Shown: positions 23,855-36,070, counted from the first letter of the stretch. The stretch: DNA of 64,000 nucleotides from Limnomonas spitsbergensis (GCA_037349105.1 JAYJMM010000109.1:2927001-2991000); one strand, 5' to 3'. Notes: generated from the sequence alone by a model not told the origin. A program made the numbers and translations.

Positions 23855-26800
23855 TCATCTGTCGCCTCTCAGCCGCAGCTTTCTTGCTGTCCTGTACTCA
23901 TCTGATGGCAGGGCTCCAGGCGTTGACGGAGATCCAGCCGAGGGCAGGCATCTCTCCGCATATTTGTCCATTGAATAATTCCGGTGCACTCCAAGGAACT
24001 CCTTCATTCTGTTGCTTTGGGTGAAAATCTCCGGGTCCAGGCGGCCTGACCATAAATTGACCACGTGGAGCACAAAGGCGCACTTTTCCTTGGCTATGAA
24101 CTCCGCATGCTTGCTGTCAAAGACGCCATGATGGACATGCCATGCCAAGACACCGCGGGATGGACTGATGAACGGCTTGAACTTTCCGACTGGCCTTGTG
24201 GCAGCCATGTGATAAGTTTGTAGGGGGCTGCACTCGGGGGATTGGGTTGCCATCTGAAACGAGTTGAGAGGGCAGGCGAGGGATCAGAGATGTATGCCAT
24301 TAAGTCATGGCCGACGAGCAAAGCATTTGGGCATGAAACCTGCAATGATATGCTCCAATCTTCGTACGAAGAGATCCAGATGGCTGAACTTCCTTTAAAA
24401 AAGTTTTTCTTTCCGTCGCGCAGCTTTAAGGAAAAAATAAATGGTCGCGCAGTGCCGATTACTTTTGCAGTTAATTTAATTTAACACCGTACAGAAGTTA
24501 CAACAGACACCTGACTGACACTCCGCGCAGCAATTACAACGAAAAGCTGAGTTTAGCCCTGCGCAGCGGCGATTTTTGAATTCTTATTAGCGCGCAGCCA
24601 TATCCGCACAGGCCAATACTTAATTATTTTTGAGCGAAGTCTCTGTGGTTGTACGTACCGGTATATCACTTTATACTGCAAGGTACATTCCATACTGGCA
24701 TGTACAACGTAATCTGGGTATGTTGGTGGCATTTTTTAGTTGTACACGCCGGTACACCAGTAGTCTGTTCCTGGGCAATTCTATGGCAGACGAAGTAGCC
24801 GATGGCAGACACAAATTTGCCGACCTAATGTTTCCCCAGGCAATTATCGATAATATATATGGGGGCCAGTGGCTGCCTTCAACCTCGTTGTAACCAAAGC
24901 AGGTGCCTGCGGTACATTATCTCTCTTTATTAGCTAAAGCAGTGGGTTATGTATGAGCCCAGCGACAGAAGCGACCTCTATTTAAATGGCCGTTGGACGG
25001 TGATTGCATCATTTCATATGCCCTCATTTCATAGTTAACTCTTAAGCTTCCACAGCGTACTTCATGCTATCAATATATGCATTGCCCCTGCCCTCGTTCC
25101 TTATGGTGTTTTTCTGCTCAGGTACCGTACGGTCAGAGGCCAGACTTGAGATGCTTGAGGGGGGATAGCAGACAGCATACAGTATTGTCAGTATGTATAC
25201 AGAGTACCGGTACCTGGTGTACGGCATATCGGATCCTTGTATATGAGCAGTCTGGACAGGCACAGGGACAGAGTGCACACACCTTCCAAAGGGTCGACTC
25301 AGAAGAGTCTGATGCATTAGTGGAAACGAGAGAGCGGCTGATGCTGCTCCTGAAGTTTCTCCGATAGACGTCGATAGCTCCCCATTCTTTGAGATCCTTG
25401 GAAACAAAGCAATCTTCGTGGCCGCCATGAAACAACTCCTGGACTGTCATGATTGGCCTCTACAAATCAAGCACGGTGTACACCCAGTCAGAAGTACAGT
25501 CGTAATGGCATGCTCTGTCGGGCATACGCTGGCACTGCAAACACTTCTATCGCCGCATAGATTCCTTGCTACAAGCATTCCGCTTACGCTTACTCTGGGC
25601 ACAAAGAATTCATCCACATCCCCGATGAAGACAATGGCACGTTCAAACTTTTTGAAGACCAGCAGGGCATGGTTGTTCACCAAGATCTGATCTGGGACTG
25701 CGTAGTAGACCTGGACACACAAGCGCACACGATGATCAGCCAAACAGCTCGCGAAAAAGGGTAGCACAGAGCTGTCAATAATGGCAACCCCCTGATGGCA
25801 ACATACCTGATTTGAAACGACTTCTTGAAACTTGTTGAAATCATCCCACAAGCAAAGCAGCATCTTGCCCTCTTGAACCCAGTTAAAAATAATATCACTC
25901 TTCAGTAGACGATCGATGAGGAAGGTTGACGCATAGAGCACTGTCCCCTTGAATCCAACCTGAAGTGTGCGGAGTACTCAATTTAAGTGATGAGGATCAC
26001 TTACATTCTTCAGATTTAATTCTGCGAGATTGGTCGTTGCAGCACTGGACAAGGGGAACGGAAATTACAAGAAAATTTTAACATTTATATTACATTCCTG
26101 AGGAATGATTCCTCTTTCGACCCACCTGTAGATGCCACATGGTGTGGTGAATGAGCGTCGAAATGAACTCTGGAATCCTATCGTAAGAGCGATATGGTGC
26201 GAGCACTGACCAGACTTGCTGATGGGGGTCGACTGCTTGGTTCTTAGCAAAAATTCTTGAAAGGACATTGGGCTGTGATCCAAAGCACAGCTCCCGCGTG
26301 TGCAGCCAGTCTTTAACTTGCACCTGCAGTACGATATATCTTAAGAATGGCAGAATGCAGCCACATCCAACATCAGTGGCATAGGCAGAGCATAGCAAAT
26401 GATCTATTATGGTCTTCGCAGAGGTCATTGCTGCCTGAATCAGGTACGAGGTAGGAAGCCAGGTGTTAAGTCCCATGTCCCAACCCCTCATGGGAAAGCA
26501 TACCTCAACGCAGGACACATGGCTCTTCAATTCAGCAGAAAAAACTATAGGATAATGCAACGGCTCGTTTTCTGCCCTTTGGAGAGCATAGGTGCGAGTC
26601 TCCTTGGGGTCCAGGTCGATCAATTTGGCATGGACACGCCACCAGTCCCCAGGAATCGCAGCAGCAGCTGACAGGCCACTTTCCAAGTCTTTGAACATGA
26701 CGGGGAAGTTCCATTGTCTCACGGATGGTGGCTGGCTCGCTTGTCCCCATGGCGTGAAATGGTAAGGCAAGGAGGCACTCTCAGCAAAAAAGTAACCTTC

Positions 26801-27163
26801 GATTAAGGTGCTCGATACCTACAGGAGAGTAGAGGAGGTAAGCTACGATGAGAATGGCCAGCTCCAGCCATACATCTTCAAAGCCCGAATCGAAAATCGG
26901 GCAAAATAAGTCGTTAGGGGTGCGGTTGCCAGGACTAAAATGTTGGCCTCGGGATTCTAACGGCAACTGCCCAGGTGCTATACCTTGCGATCGATTGTCA
27001 TGAATATGTGCAGAAGAACCGTGTCTGACCCATTTGTTCTGGGTATGCTGCCAGGAAGAACGACATGATGCACGCCCAAGTCCTCTCCAGGTCTGAGGAA
27101 ATTCTGAACAGCCGATGAACAGGATAACAGATAAATTATAATGCTACACCGTAGCTTTGACAT
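23855..27163 (-). CDS. GT92 (DUF23)-type glycosyltransferase, secretory
   Basis: Exons 26984-27163, 26504-26818, 26126-26323, 25807-25959, 25594-25710, 25283-25459 and 23855-24253 join in phase to 512 residues. Start ATG at 27163 opens a signal-like segment (SIIIYLLSCSSA), suggesting entry to the ER/Golgi. The family call rests on VFIGDVDEFFVP (DVDE at ~313-316), the DXD-type metal/nucleotide-sugar motif of GT92 proteins, preceded by a WVQEGKMLL block, and on a late histidine-rich block, RGVLAWHVHHGVF, typical near the end of the domain. GT92 enzymes include galactosyltransferases acting on glycans; the substrate here cannot be told. All introns are phase 0, so exons could be skipped without breaking the frame. 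Confidence 0.72.
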
Positions 27164-30100
27164 GTTAATAAAAAGTGACGACCGTGGATGTGATTTATGC
27201 CTCGTGTCAAGTTTCCCGGGTGTGGAGTTCCCGAGTGTGGGACTCCGAGTATGAACTGAGAAGGTACTGCGGCACGCGGGCAGTCTTAAGTCAAATTGTG
27301 ATACGACGATCCTTTGCCAGATTGCCACGAGGAGCTAATTCCATCGTGTCTTACGAATGTTTTCAAGCTGCATGTTGGACGCAGTTGAGTTCGAGGACTT
27401 AGTGATAATTCAATGCGAAGAGGACCCGGACTGCCCCAACAGCGGATTGCGGCCGGCATAGCTGTTGGGTGAGCATGTCATGTCGATCCTGCGAGCTGCG
27501 AGCGTCTAGGAGATTACACATCAAGGTAGGCAACATGGTGTGGGCGTGCATGGGCCGTGTCAGAGGCATGTGCAAGATTATTAAAAATATCACAAATGCG
27601 CTGATTTTACTGGCTTCGCTTCTAGCTTCCCTTGAAAGTGTCACGTGGAAAGTGTAGCCGATAGAAGCTCTCTTGTAGGAAGTCGGTAGGAAGTTGGCAG
27701 CGGGAAGCAGTGTCTTGAATCCTGACCGGTAATCCTGACTGGGGTATAGGGCGGTGTTCAGGGCAGGCATGTTGCGGTACAGGTGCTCTGGTTCTGCGTC
27801 TCACTTGGGCCTCTCTTGCCTCCATGTTTCCACCAGACCGCAACGCATCCACTCCATGCTGTATATTTAGTCGGCTGCCAACACTTTTTTATCTCATTTG
27901 CCTGAACGACATGCCGTTGGCTTCTCGGTGCAAGCGACACGTGTCGCGACACTTTTCCTCGTCTCCACGGTTGGCCATCAATCATGCTTGACTGCATTGC
28001 TGGCTTCTCATACCAACACGCAAGCCTCACGCTGGCGGAACACTGTGCAGTGCATTTCGACTTTTGGAGACACAATTTGTCGTCCTGTTCACCTCCGGAC
28101 ACGGCATCAAAGATCTGCATGTAAGTATAGCTCAGAGAGGTATAGCTGAGTCAAATATCGGTACATAGTTATAGCGTCCCTGCGAGTACAATGTTACATT
28201 GCTTGACACGTCGCGATTGCAACCACTGAACCCCGAAACACAGCTTGCTTGCGTGCTTGCCACTGTGCGGTGCTTTTCAGTTCATGATGATATGTGCACT
28301 CCTTGACATTACGCAAACCCCGGCAACTGCATGCGCACATCATGCTTCTTAACCATGCGATCAAGAAATTTATGCCTATCCTCCCCCTCCCGCACTACAT
28401 GCATGGCCTGCTTCCCAAGTTGCCATGCTCAAACACATGGTAGCGAACTTGCAGAACCGAGCAAACAGCGGTATCCTACAAACGTATGCATACCGTGGCT
28501 TGCACTTCTGCTATGCCACCGGTTTGTTCAGCAGTATGAGACCCAACTCTTGTGGATGCTTTCGTAAGCTGTGCCCATTGCCTACATTTGCGCATGATAT
28601 ATATGCCTATATCATGTCACCAACTATTGCGCATGCCATGAATGCATCATGTTCCCGTGCTTGGAATCCTGCCATGGAATACGAAGATACCAAGCATGGG
28701 TCACATCCATGTCAGCGACCAACGTGCTGGGTATGCAAATTCGTGTCAAACCTAAACAATCGAAGACCTTTCATTTCATGCACCTTTGTACCAATGAACT
28801 GGCCACTGCCCCATGAGCCCAACTCTTCCCGATGTGCTTTATCGTCATGATGGCTTGGGAGTAGGGACACATTTCTGGGTCTGCTCTTACTCTCAACTCC
28901 AGTCAAACAACATCACCGGTCAATCAGGCTCTTTACCTCCTTCACTGTGCCATGTACATTGGGCATCCGTGGTTTATTGACAATCATCTTCCTTGACCCC
29001 TTACGCCACCATGTCTCCTACCTTACTTAAACCTGATTTTGTCTACGCCGACTAGCACACTGCTGATAGGGACTATCTGAGTCTACCCTCACCTTACACT
29101 CCAAGTTGCAGCCCTAATGCATTGATTGGCGTGTGGATGTTTGTGGTAGTCAGGGGTTTGTTTGTGATTGTCAAGGCTAGAGTGGCTGAATATTTGCTGG
29201 CCCACTTATTACTGAGCTGGCCGTGTTTTTTAGTTCCATGCACTGCATGAAGAGTAAAGGATGAGAAATTGATGAGAGGATCAAATATATCATATATGAG
29301 ATGAGACACTTTAGTGTATGCACGGGCATGACATGAGTGCATGCATGTATGCATCTGAGTATCGTGCATACACTCCGCACTCTCCCTGACGTGCCCGTCC
29401 TTCAAACACGTGTACACAATTCACATCTCCACCGTCTCCTCCATGCCCTCCCCACACGTAGCCTCATCTACATTGTTGAGCTTGGCCGCACATCTGACGC
29501 GTCCCGCGCTGACAGCATGACCGGTGAGAGTGTCCAGCACAGCCCGTCAGCCCCCTTGCCATCAACCTGGTCCACGCTGGTGCACGCATCTCTTTCTCTT
29601 GTCTCCTCATACTTGCTATGCCCCATAGCCCCCTGTCCCCCTTTCCCGGATGTACCTCTCGAGTAGGCTCTCGTCCATGAGCTTGTTGCTTTACCTTGCC
29701 GGCTAATGGTTCCCAGATTGTGCACACTACCGTATTTTACTGAAGACCTCTGAATACCTCATACTCCGCCATTTTTGCTGGTGCTTGCTCCTTTGGGACT
29801 TTTTAGGCCCGTCATTCATTATCTTCTTAAACCTCTCATGATTGTTTCCGGTCGCTTTTCCCAAAACGTTGGTACATTACCTGTCTTTGCTTCCACGCTT
29901 AAGGCGCTTTTCTATGTTATGATATTCTTATCGATGGGCTTGCCATTTGTCTACCTGTAAGTCGTATTTAATTCGGAAAAGTACATTTTGTGAACAGCTT
30001 TCTCCACTGCCTCAAAATTCATGCTATTATGAACGACTATCATGACATGCATAATTTGCTGCAAGCCCCCCTCGCTCCCAAAATAGTTTTCCAGGGTTAG

Positions 30101-31268
30101 CCGCGGCTACGGGAAATGGCAGCTAGGTCCAGCAGGCCGGAGGCACTGGGAGGAGGCTATGATGCCGAGTAGCTTCAGACTTGAACTACTTGCACGTTTG
30201 ATTATTGAGAGTGATGGTTCGGTAGTTATGGAACGGTGGTCCGGTAGCAGGAAGCTGGGGTGCTGAACCTCATTTAACACCAGAGGTCTCTGTCCAGCAC
30301 CAAGCCTCTGAATGAAATTGGATTGTCCACTGCACTCACTACCAGGAGATAAGGTTGTGCTTTAGATGGGTTCAAAAAGTTACACTGAAAACCTTTGCTT
30401 GCATCTTTTCCAGTGAGGTAATTTCATTTTGTATTGCATCTTTCCAAGTGACAGGTTGTGCATACCGGTATGCTGCAATTTTGTATGTTGGGAGGATGAG
30501 CTTCACATTATTTACTGCTCGTTTTACACAGACCTTTTTTGAGTAGAGCCCTCGTTTCCAAAACATCCTCATGGATGAGGATGGGGCCATAAATTAGAAT
30601 ATGAACGGAGAGTGGAAACAGCAATATGCTGGATTTTGCGAACCCGCTTTTCTAAAGAACACAAATTCTGTTATTTTTCAATGCATGATGAAATGGGAGA
30701 ATCATCTGGAAACTTTACATTCTTTACAGTGGCAGGAAACCTTCACAGTGCCCTCCCTCTCTGGAGCGGGAGTACTTTCCTTCTCCTTTGTGTTCCTCTC
30801 TTTCATTCCTTTCTCCTAAAGCCGTAAGTGTCCCTTTTCCAAACTAGACTGTTGGGCGCTCACACGGCCAATTCCTTTTGAGGAGGGCCCAGAGGTTTTA
30901 AGTCATTGACTTAGCATTCAGCATTCTTCCTAGTTTTGAAGGCAATCATCGACTTCACTCCTTTTCACCCACATCATTTCTGTGCTGGGGTTAATTTCTT
31001 CTGCACTGGATTCATCCCTACACCACAGGTCAGCGGGTGGATGTTAGTTGCTTGCCCAGGGGGTAATTTCTCGCTCGCTGTCATACCGTAGTTTATTTTG
31101 TAATCTCACTGGTTTGCAAATGTGATGCTTCAATGATTTAAAATTTGCATGGCATTTATTTAGAGAAGTTGAAGTCTAATGCCTTTAATGCCCTGACAGT
31201 CAATATTAAAAATCTGAAGCAATTGGTTTTTAACCAGAAATGTTGCCGTCGATTGGCATCTCTGTCTT
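27164..31268. other. Gene-poor region
   Basis: About 4.1 kb, AT-rich compared with the genes. Open frames are short, without splice-consistent neighbours or motifs I recognise. A copy of repeat family C lies at about 30843-30905, and a TACCGGTA site inside a 12-bp palindrome at 30461-30472. It is probably decayed transposon or intergenic DNA. Confidence 0.45.
30843..30905 (+). repeat. Dispersed repeat family C, copy 2
   Basis: GACTGTTGGGCGCT followed by GGGCCCAGAGGTTTTAA with the same order and spacing as at 22295-22366. The following bases (AGTCATTGAC) differ from copy 1. Confidence 0.45.
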
Positions 31269-31415
31269 ATGACGGTAAGTCTTCTTAAAGTCAAGCCCTT
31301 TTTCATCTACTTGGGTATGCTATTTGATGATGCAGAGGGTATGAGGGAGGCAGGTAAACGTTGCGGCAAAAAGGGGAGGGCAGCTTTGTATGCCATGGTT
31401 CGGAGATTGTGGTGA
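31269..31415 (+). pseudogene. LINE reverse-transcriptase fragment (YLG region)
   Basis: A 48-residue open frame reads KPFFIYLGMLFDD, then KRCGKKGRAALYAMVRRLW. This is the pattern that follows the palm domain in algal non-LTR retrotransposon reverse transcriptases (F-YLG-F ... GR-AL-AM). It ends at a stop (31413-31415), and the expected continuation is not adjacent; it reappears around 33450. Treated as a relic, not a working enzyme. Confidence 0.55.
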
Positions 31416-31762
31416 CTTACAAAGTTACAACACCACGTATAGGGTGCTTGCCTGCCCTAAGATCGTTCTTGCTGAAAGAGATCAGATATCGTATCGATTC
31501 AGCTTACTTGTGGGCCTTTTTGTGTTGGAGGGGCCTTCAACACTTCTTAAGAATGGGAGTGTTAGCTGATCGAAGGCAGAGACTTGTAGGAGTCAGTCGG
31601 AATCAGGGATATCTCTCTTGTTACAAAATGCCAGTTGTCACGCCAAAAGTGGCAGGGCCGTTGCGTCTCAGAATGAGCGTCGATATCAGGTAAACTTGTG
31701 AAAGTAACCTGGCCTACTTGACCGACTGAAACCGGCTCCTTAAATGGCCACTTGATAAGTTA

Positions 31763-31790
31763 AGGGGGGGCGTATTTGGACGCCCCCCCT
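31763..31790. other. Perfect G/C-rich hairpin
   Basis: AGGGGGGGCGT (31763-31773), a 6-nt loop ATTTGG, then ACGCCCCCCCT (31780-31790) form a perfect 11-bp stem in otherwise AT-rich DNA. No gene end is known beside it. It could mark the end of a mobile element or be a foldback terminator-like structure. Confidence 0.7.
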
Positions 31791-31939
31791 AAATCTATCA
31801 GGACATGCACGGAAGTAGCGGAATGGTGCAAAGTGATGACGTGATCGAGGGTGGCTTATGACATTGAGAACGCAACAGCCGAAAACACCCATTTCTTCTC
31901 AAATGAGTATTTATCAATATTAAGTGGTCTGCTAAATTG

Positions 31940-33436
31940 TCCTGGCACTTATTGTACCACCACGTATATGTGGGTACTTTCCCCACGCTATGGATGGTGA
32001 CTCCGTGCGCCATTGCAAAAGTAGCAAAAGTTAATGAACGTCTGGTATTAATATAAAATAATAAGAGCACAATTATGGAAGGGGGGGGAAGTGATGAGAA
32101 AAATATTAATTGACGGGGTAACTTTGTTTACTGGTTTTAATAAAGCCTGGGCTATATATCTACCGGAAAACGGATCTGAAAAAAAAAATCTCCTTTCCAA
32201 GTGGGAGCTAGAGGGAAATCAAACTATTTATGGGGGAAAATAAGTAATACAATTGCTAATTGTAACCCGGGATTTTAATTGACACGGTATGCCTATTCTG
32301 CATCCATGCACATCTACCTCATCAGTAGGGTGTAAATGATGTTCTCGTCTACATCTGAATCATGGAGCCACCTCCTGAGATCTTGGACTGCCTGGGGGTC
32401 CGTAAGGTCCGTGGTGCTCACATCCGAGGGGATGTTGGCAGCGGCAGTTTCGAAGTCGACTATAGGTTCTTCAAAAGCAACAGGATTATTATAGCCCTGT
32501 GCATTAATTGCTTCCTCGTGGTGTGCTATGACATCCCTGATTGCCGCCCTAAGTCGGCTATGGAAGGTTACAGGGGACCCGATCTGGTCCAAAACCTTCA
32601 GGCATGCTCGCTCGCTACTACATGTGATGCTCCACCAATCAGCCACCATTGAATGGCATGCTTCCGCGATGGGGAGTATTGCCATACCGCCACCTTCTTC
32701 TTGGGTTTGCTGTAGCCATTGCTTGGTTAGCTCATAAATCCGCATGAGGTTAGCGTCCTCTTCGCCCGGGCAAACGCAACGAGCTTGTTGGATGGCGTGC
32801 ATCAGGATCTTATATGCCACCGGCTCTAAATGCATCGCGGCGAGTTTTGTACAGTTTGTTTCAACGATGGTGGCGTTGAGATGCTGCTGCTGGTGATGAC
32901 TTTGGTAGTCCCCGAGCCTGCTCTGTAGGTGCTCCTCCTGATACAGATTGCTCCACATAGTCAGGCTAAGCGCCATTTTGTCGAGCATGACCATTTGATC
33001 AGCCTCAGGAGTGAACCCCTACCGTATATGCCGTACAACAAGAAGTTGGACATTTTTGGTCCATGCTCATCAGTATCGATAATCTGGATAGAGTGTAAGA
33101 GATTCAACCTTCTTGTCCTCCCTCCCTCAAGCGAGATACGGGGGGGGGTCCATGCTGACCTGTCATTGTCCGCTATCTGGAAAGTATCGTAAATAGCGAA
33201 AATACAGTCGGTAGCATAGTGAGAGAGGTAAGGCACTAATATCCAATTAGCTGGTATCCGTTGACTGCGCGTGACGCCGAGCTCGTTGATTGGCCCGAAT
33301 CTGCGCGTCGTAGTGCTGAAGTCAGAGATGACTCCCAGAAGTCTGAAAGTAATTCTAGTGCTAGGCTGCTGGAAATCGACGTGAATTGCGGAAAATTCGG
33401 ATCGGAAAGAACTCCTGGCACTTATTGTACCACCAC
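31940..33436. repeat. 24-bp exact direct repeats bracketing 1.45 kb
   Basis: The 24-mer beginning TCCTGGCACTTATTG and ending ACCACCAC occurs at 31940-31963 and again at 33413-33436. The bracketed DNA holds one substantial open frame (32314-32994). The right copy lies just before the place where LINE homology resumes. This fits an insertion or a duplication event; no terminal inverted repeats were seen inside the 24-mers. Confidence 0.7.
32314..32994 (-). CDS. Hypothetical protein, 226 residues, intronless
   Basis: An uninterrupted frame from the ATG at 32994 to a stop at 32314, the only sizeable intact frame in the 27-41 kb block. The family is not recognised. The product is acidic at the C-terminus and mostly predicted helical (for example EEDANLMRIYELTKQWLQQ and LRAAIRDVIAHHEEAINAQG), with scattered Cys and His. 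There is no signal peptide or membrane segment. Being intronless in an intron-rich genome, within DNA bracketed by 24-bp direct repeats and flanked by LINE relics, it may belong to a mobile element. It could instead be a lineage-specific gene. No transposase or nuclease motif was found. Confidence 0.5.
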   Translation of the reverse strand: MVMLDKMALSLTMWSNLYQEEHLQSRLGDYQSHHQQQHLNATIVETNCTKLAAMHLEPVAYKILMHAIQQARCVCPGEEDANLMRIYELTKQWLQQTQEEGGGMAILPIAEACHSMVADWWSITCSSERACLKVLDQIGSPVTFHSRLRAAIRDVIAHHEEAINAQGYNNPVAFEEPIVDFETAAANIPSDVSTTDLTDPQAVQDLRRWLHDSDVDENIIYTLLMR

Positions 33437-33449
33437 AGATGTCAAGAGC

Positions 33450-34170
33450 TTGGTATACACTATGTTCGCATTACCGGTAAATGTCTATTGTCTATTTTAT
33501 CACTACGTCAAGCCTATCCTGTTTTATGGGTGTACAATTAGGGGACCAGGTCTCCTTGCAAAATAGTCTGCTTGACACCTACTAGTTTCTCCAGAGGTTT
33601 GGAGGTAATTTACAAGGGTTTTCTTAGGCTGTGTCTGGGTCTTCGCAAGTCTGTGGCCGAATAGGTTATCATGAGTGAACTGCACCTTGTCTAAACCCTT
33701 GTCTAAAGTCTTTTCCAGAAAGCGTTGAGGTTCTGGAATGAAATTAATCTGATGCCTGACGATGACCTTGTAAAAATGGATATGCAGAAAAGTTGTGATT
33801 TGGCGAAGGCCGGTCCTTAACTTTGTTGGACCGTTTTTTGTCTTCGATATTGATGACTCTGGGCACTGAATTATGTACTGCTCCAGTCAATACCACTCTG
33901 GATGTTGAGGTAATTCTGAATTCAGTTAGGGATCAATGGCCTTCCAAAATTTCAGGGATATGCCACGAACGGCCCTGCTCGTACATGCTACTCCTGATTC
34001 AGAACGCTCAGGGTTGAAGTTGGTTACGTTCTTCAAGTGGTTCCATATTATGCGTAAAGTGAAGGAGACTTTCTGGTACAATTTGAGCGAGCTTAATATT
34101 ACATTTACTGTTGCCAGGTATCGGATGGGGTCGCATTGGCTGAATGTTGAGACATGGAGCTTTCAGAAAC
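33450..34170 (+). pseudogene. LINE C-terminal relic with frameshifts and stops
   Basis: Successive blocks in different frames resemble the end of algal non-LTR retrotransposon polyproteins: FYHYVKPILFYGCTIRG (~33500), KGFLRLCLGLRKSVAE then stop (~33620-33664), KALRFWNEINLMPDDDLVKM (~33720-33790), and RYRMGSHWLNVE (~34118). The order and spacing match the expected reverse-transcriptase C-terminus, but stops and frame changes separate them. It probably belongs to the same relic as 31269-31415, split by about 2 kb of other DNA. Confidence 0.5.
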
Positions 34171-34186
34171 CTTTTTTTAGGGCCAG

Positions 34187-35400
34187 AATTTGGACACCTG
34201 CAAGTGGCCTGAGCCACCGCGGCGCCCTCAAACCGGGGGCCGAGAGGACCATTGAGAGCAAAAAGCCCCCAAACACCTTATCATAATTCTTTCAACTGGA
34301 ACGGCACTCCTGATATATGGCAACAAAAGCATAGCATTGGTGTTCTGGATACATTTGGACACCTGCAAGTTGGCTTCAGCCACCGTGGCGCCCTCAAAGC
34401 GGGGCCGAGAGGGCCATTGATAGCAAGTGGCCCTCACCACCTTCTCATATTCTTCCAAACTGGAACAGCAACCCTGAAGTATGTTAACAAAGGCATAGCA
34501 TTAGATTCTGGAGGAATTTGGACACCTGCAAGTTGGCCTCAGCCACTGCGGCGCCCTCAAAGCGGGTCCAAGAGGGCCATTGAAAGCGAAAACCCCCCTA
34601 AACAACTTTTCAAAATCCAACCAAACTGGAACAGCACTCCTGATATATGTAAACAAAGGCATAGCATTGGTGTTCTGGAGGAGTTATGACACCTGCAAGT
34701 TGGCCTGAGCCACCGCGGCGCCCTCAAAGCGGGGCCGAGAGGGCCATTGAGAGCGAAAAAGCCCCCAAACAACTTCTCAGAATTCAACCTAACTGGAACA
34801 GCATTCCTGACATTTGTCAACAAAGGCATCGCATTGGTGTTCTGGAGCATTTACCTGCAAGTTGGCCTCAGCCACCGCGGCGCCCTTAAAGCGGGACCGA
34901 GAGGGCCATTGAGAGCGACCCCCTCCCCAAAACGCCTTCTCAGAAATCAACCAAACTGGATCAGCAGTCTTAATATACGTCACCAAAGGCATAGCATTAG
35001 CTTCTGGAGGAATTTGGACACCAGCAAGTAGGCCTCAGCTACCGTGGCAGTGTGGCACCCTTAAAGCAGGGGCCGAGAGGCCCATTGAGAGCAAAACGGC
35101 ATCCCCCAAACACCTCCTCAGAATTTAACCAAACTGGAACAGCAGTCCTAATATCTGTCAGCTATGTCTGCCACAGTGGTTTTCCTAAGGAATTAGGACA
35201 CCAGTAAGTAGGCCACATCTACCAGTGCAGCCTTTGAAGGGGGGCCGAGGGGGCCATTTGGAGCCAAACGGTCCCTTATTACATCCTCAGAATTGAACAA
35301 AACTGGACACGCAATCTTGAACTGTGTCAACGAAGTCACAGGCGTCTGAGGGAATAAAGACACCTGCGAGTTGGCCTCAGCTACACATGCAGCCACCGGC
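34187..35400. repeat. 165-bp satellite, 7-8 diverged copies
   Basis: Unit starts near 34187, 34354, 34517, 34684, 34848, 35014, 35186 and 35355. Each begins GGACACCTGCAAGTTGGCCT, followed by a GCGGCGCCCTCAAAGCGGG block, GAGAGGGCCATTGAGAGC, and an AACTGGAACAGCA block. The right-hand copies are more diverged. Because 165 is a multiple of three, several frames stay open across units; these are not genes. Confidence 0.85.
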
Positions 35401-36070
35401 AAGGCGTTGCACATACAGAGGGCACAATGCATGAGGACGGGGTGCTGCAATGACTGTCAGGGCGGGCACAGTGCGGAAGGGTGGGGAGCTGCGACCAATG
35501 TCAGGGCGAAACATATACGTGCGGTCGTTGCGCATGAGGGCTGGGAGCTGCCACCCACAGCAGGGAGCTGTAGGGCGATGCAATCAATGACACGGCGCTC
35601 GACATACGGGGGGCATTGAGCATTAGGGAAGTGCGCAGCAACGACAAGCACGGTGCACAAACAGGCAAGCGCCACACAAACAAGCGGGTTGCAGAGGAAT
35701 AAGAGGATGCGGGTGGGCACTACGACAACCACCGGCATGGACTTAGGTAGTTGTGCATGCGAGCGGATTACAGACCATGCGGGGACACTGCAACCACCAG
35801 CATGGCGTTGCTCACGGGGCATGCGCTTTGAATGAAAGTTGGGCACTGCAGTCTGCAGCCAATACCAGGGCGTTGCGCCCTCGGGCGCCCGCCGGGCGGG
35901 TGCTGTGCATAAGGGTAAGGCGTTGTGCATGCAGGTGGCGCTTTTCAGCCTGGTGAGGTGCTCCACACACGGGAAGGCATGGTGCTGTGACTGTTGGGGT
36001 GTTTTGCATGCGGCCATGCACCCACCGGCAGAATAGAGCAAGACAGCATCAACCAGCAAGGCGTTGCGTT
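35401..36070. repeat. Decayed ~60-bp minisatellite
   Basis: Loosely repeated pieces such as GGCGTTGCACAT, GGGAGCTGC-ACC and TGTCAGGGCG recur about every 45-60 bases with heavy divergence, to about 36070. No protein-coding signature was found; frames on both strands stay open because the sequence is GC-rich and repetitive. Confidence 0.45.

Noticed and set aside
27164..31268. Several 60-140 codon frames on both strands
   Set aside because: No motif, no consistent splice neighbours and no codon pattern distinguishing them from chance.
34228..34850. Minus-strand open frames across the 165-bp satellite
   Set aside because: Shadows of the repeat; no homology and no splice structure.
34187..35400. 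Repeat-containing protein gene
   Set aside because: Unit length varies (163-171 bp), stops interrupt every frame across the array, and no splice signals are conserved between units.
35457..36059. 200-codon minus-strand frame
   Set aside because: Runs through a decayed minisatellite with frames open on both strands; composition reflects GC-rich repeats.
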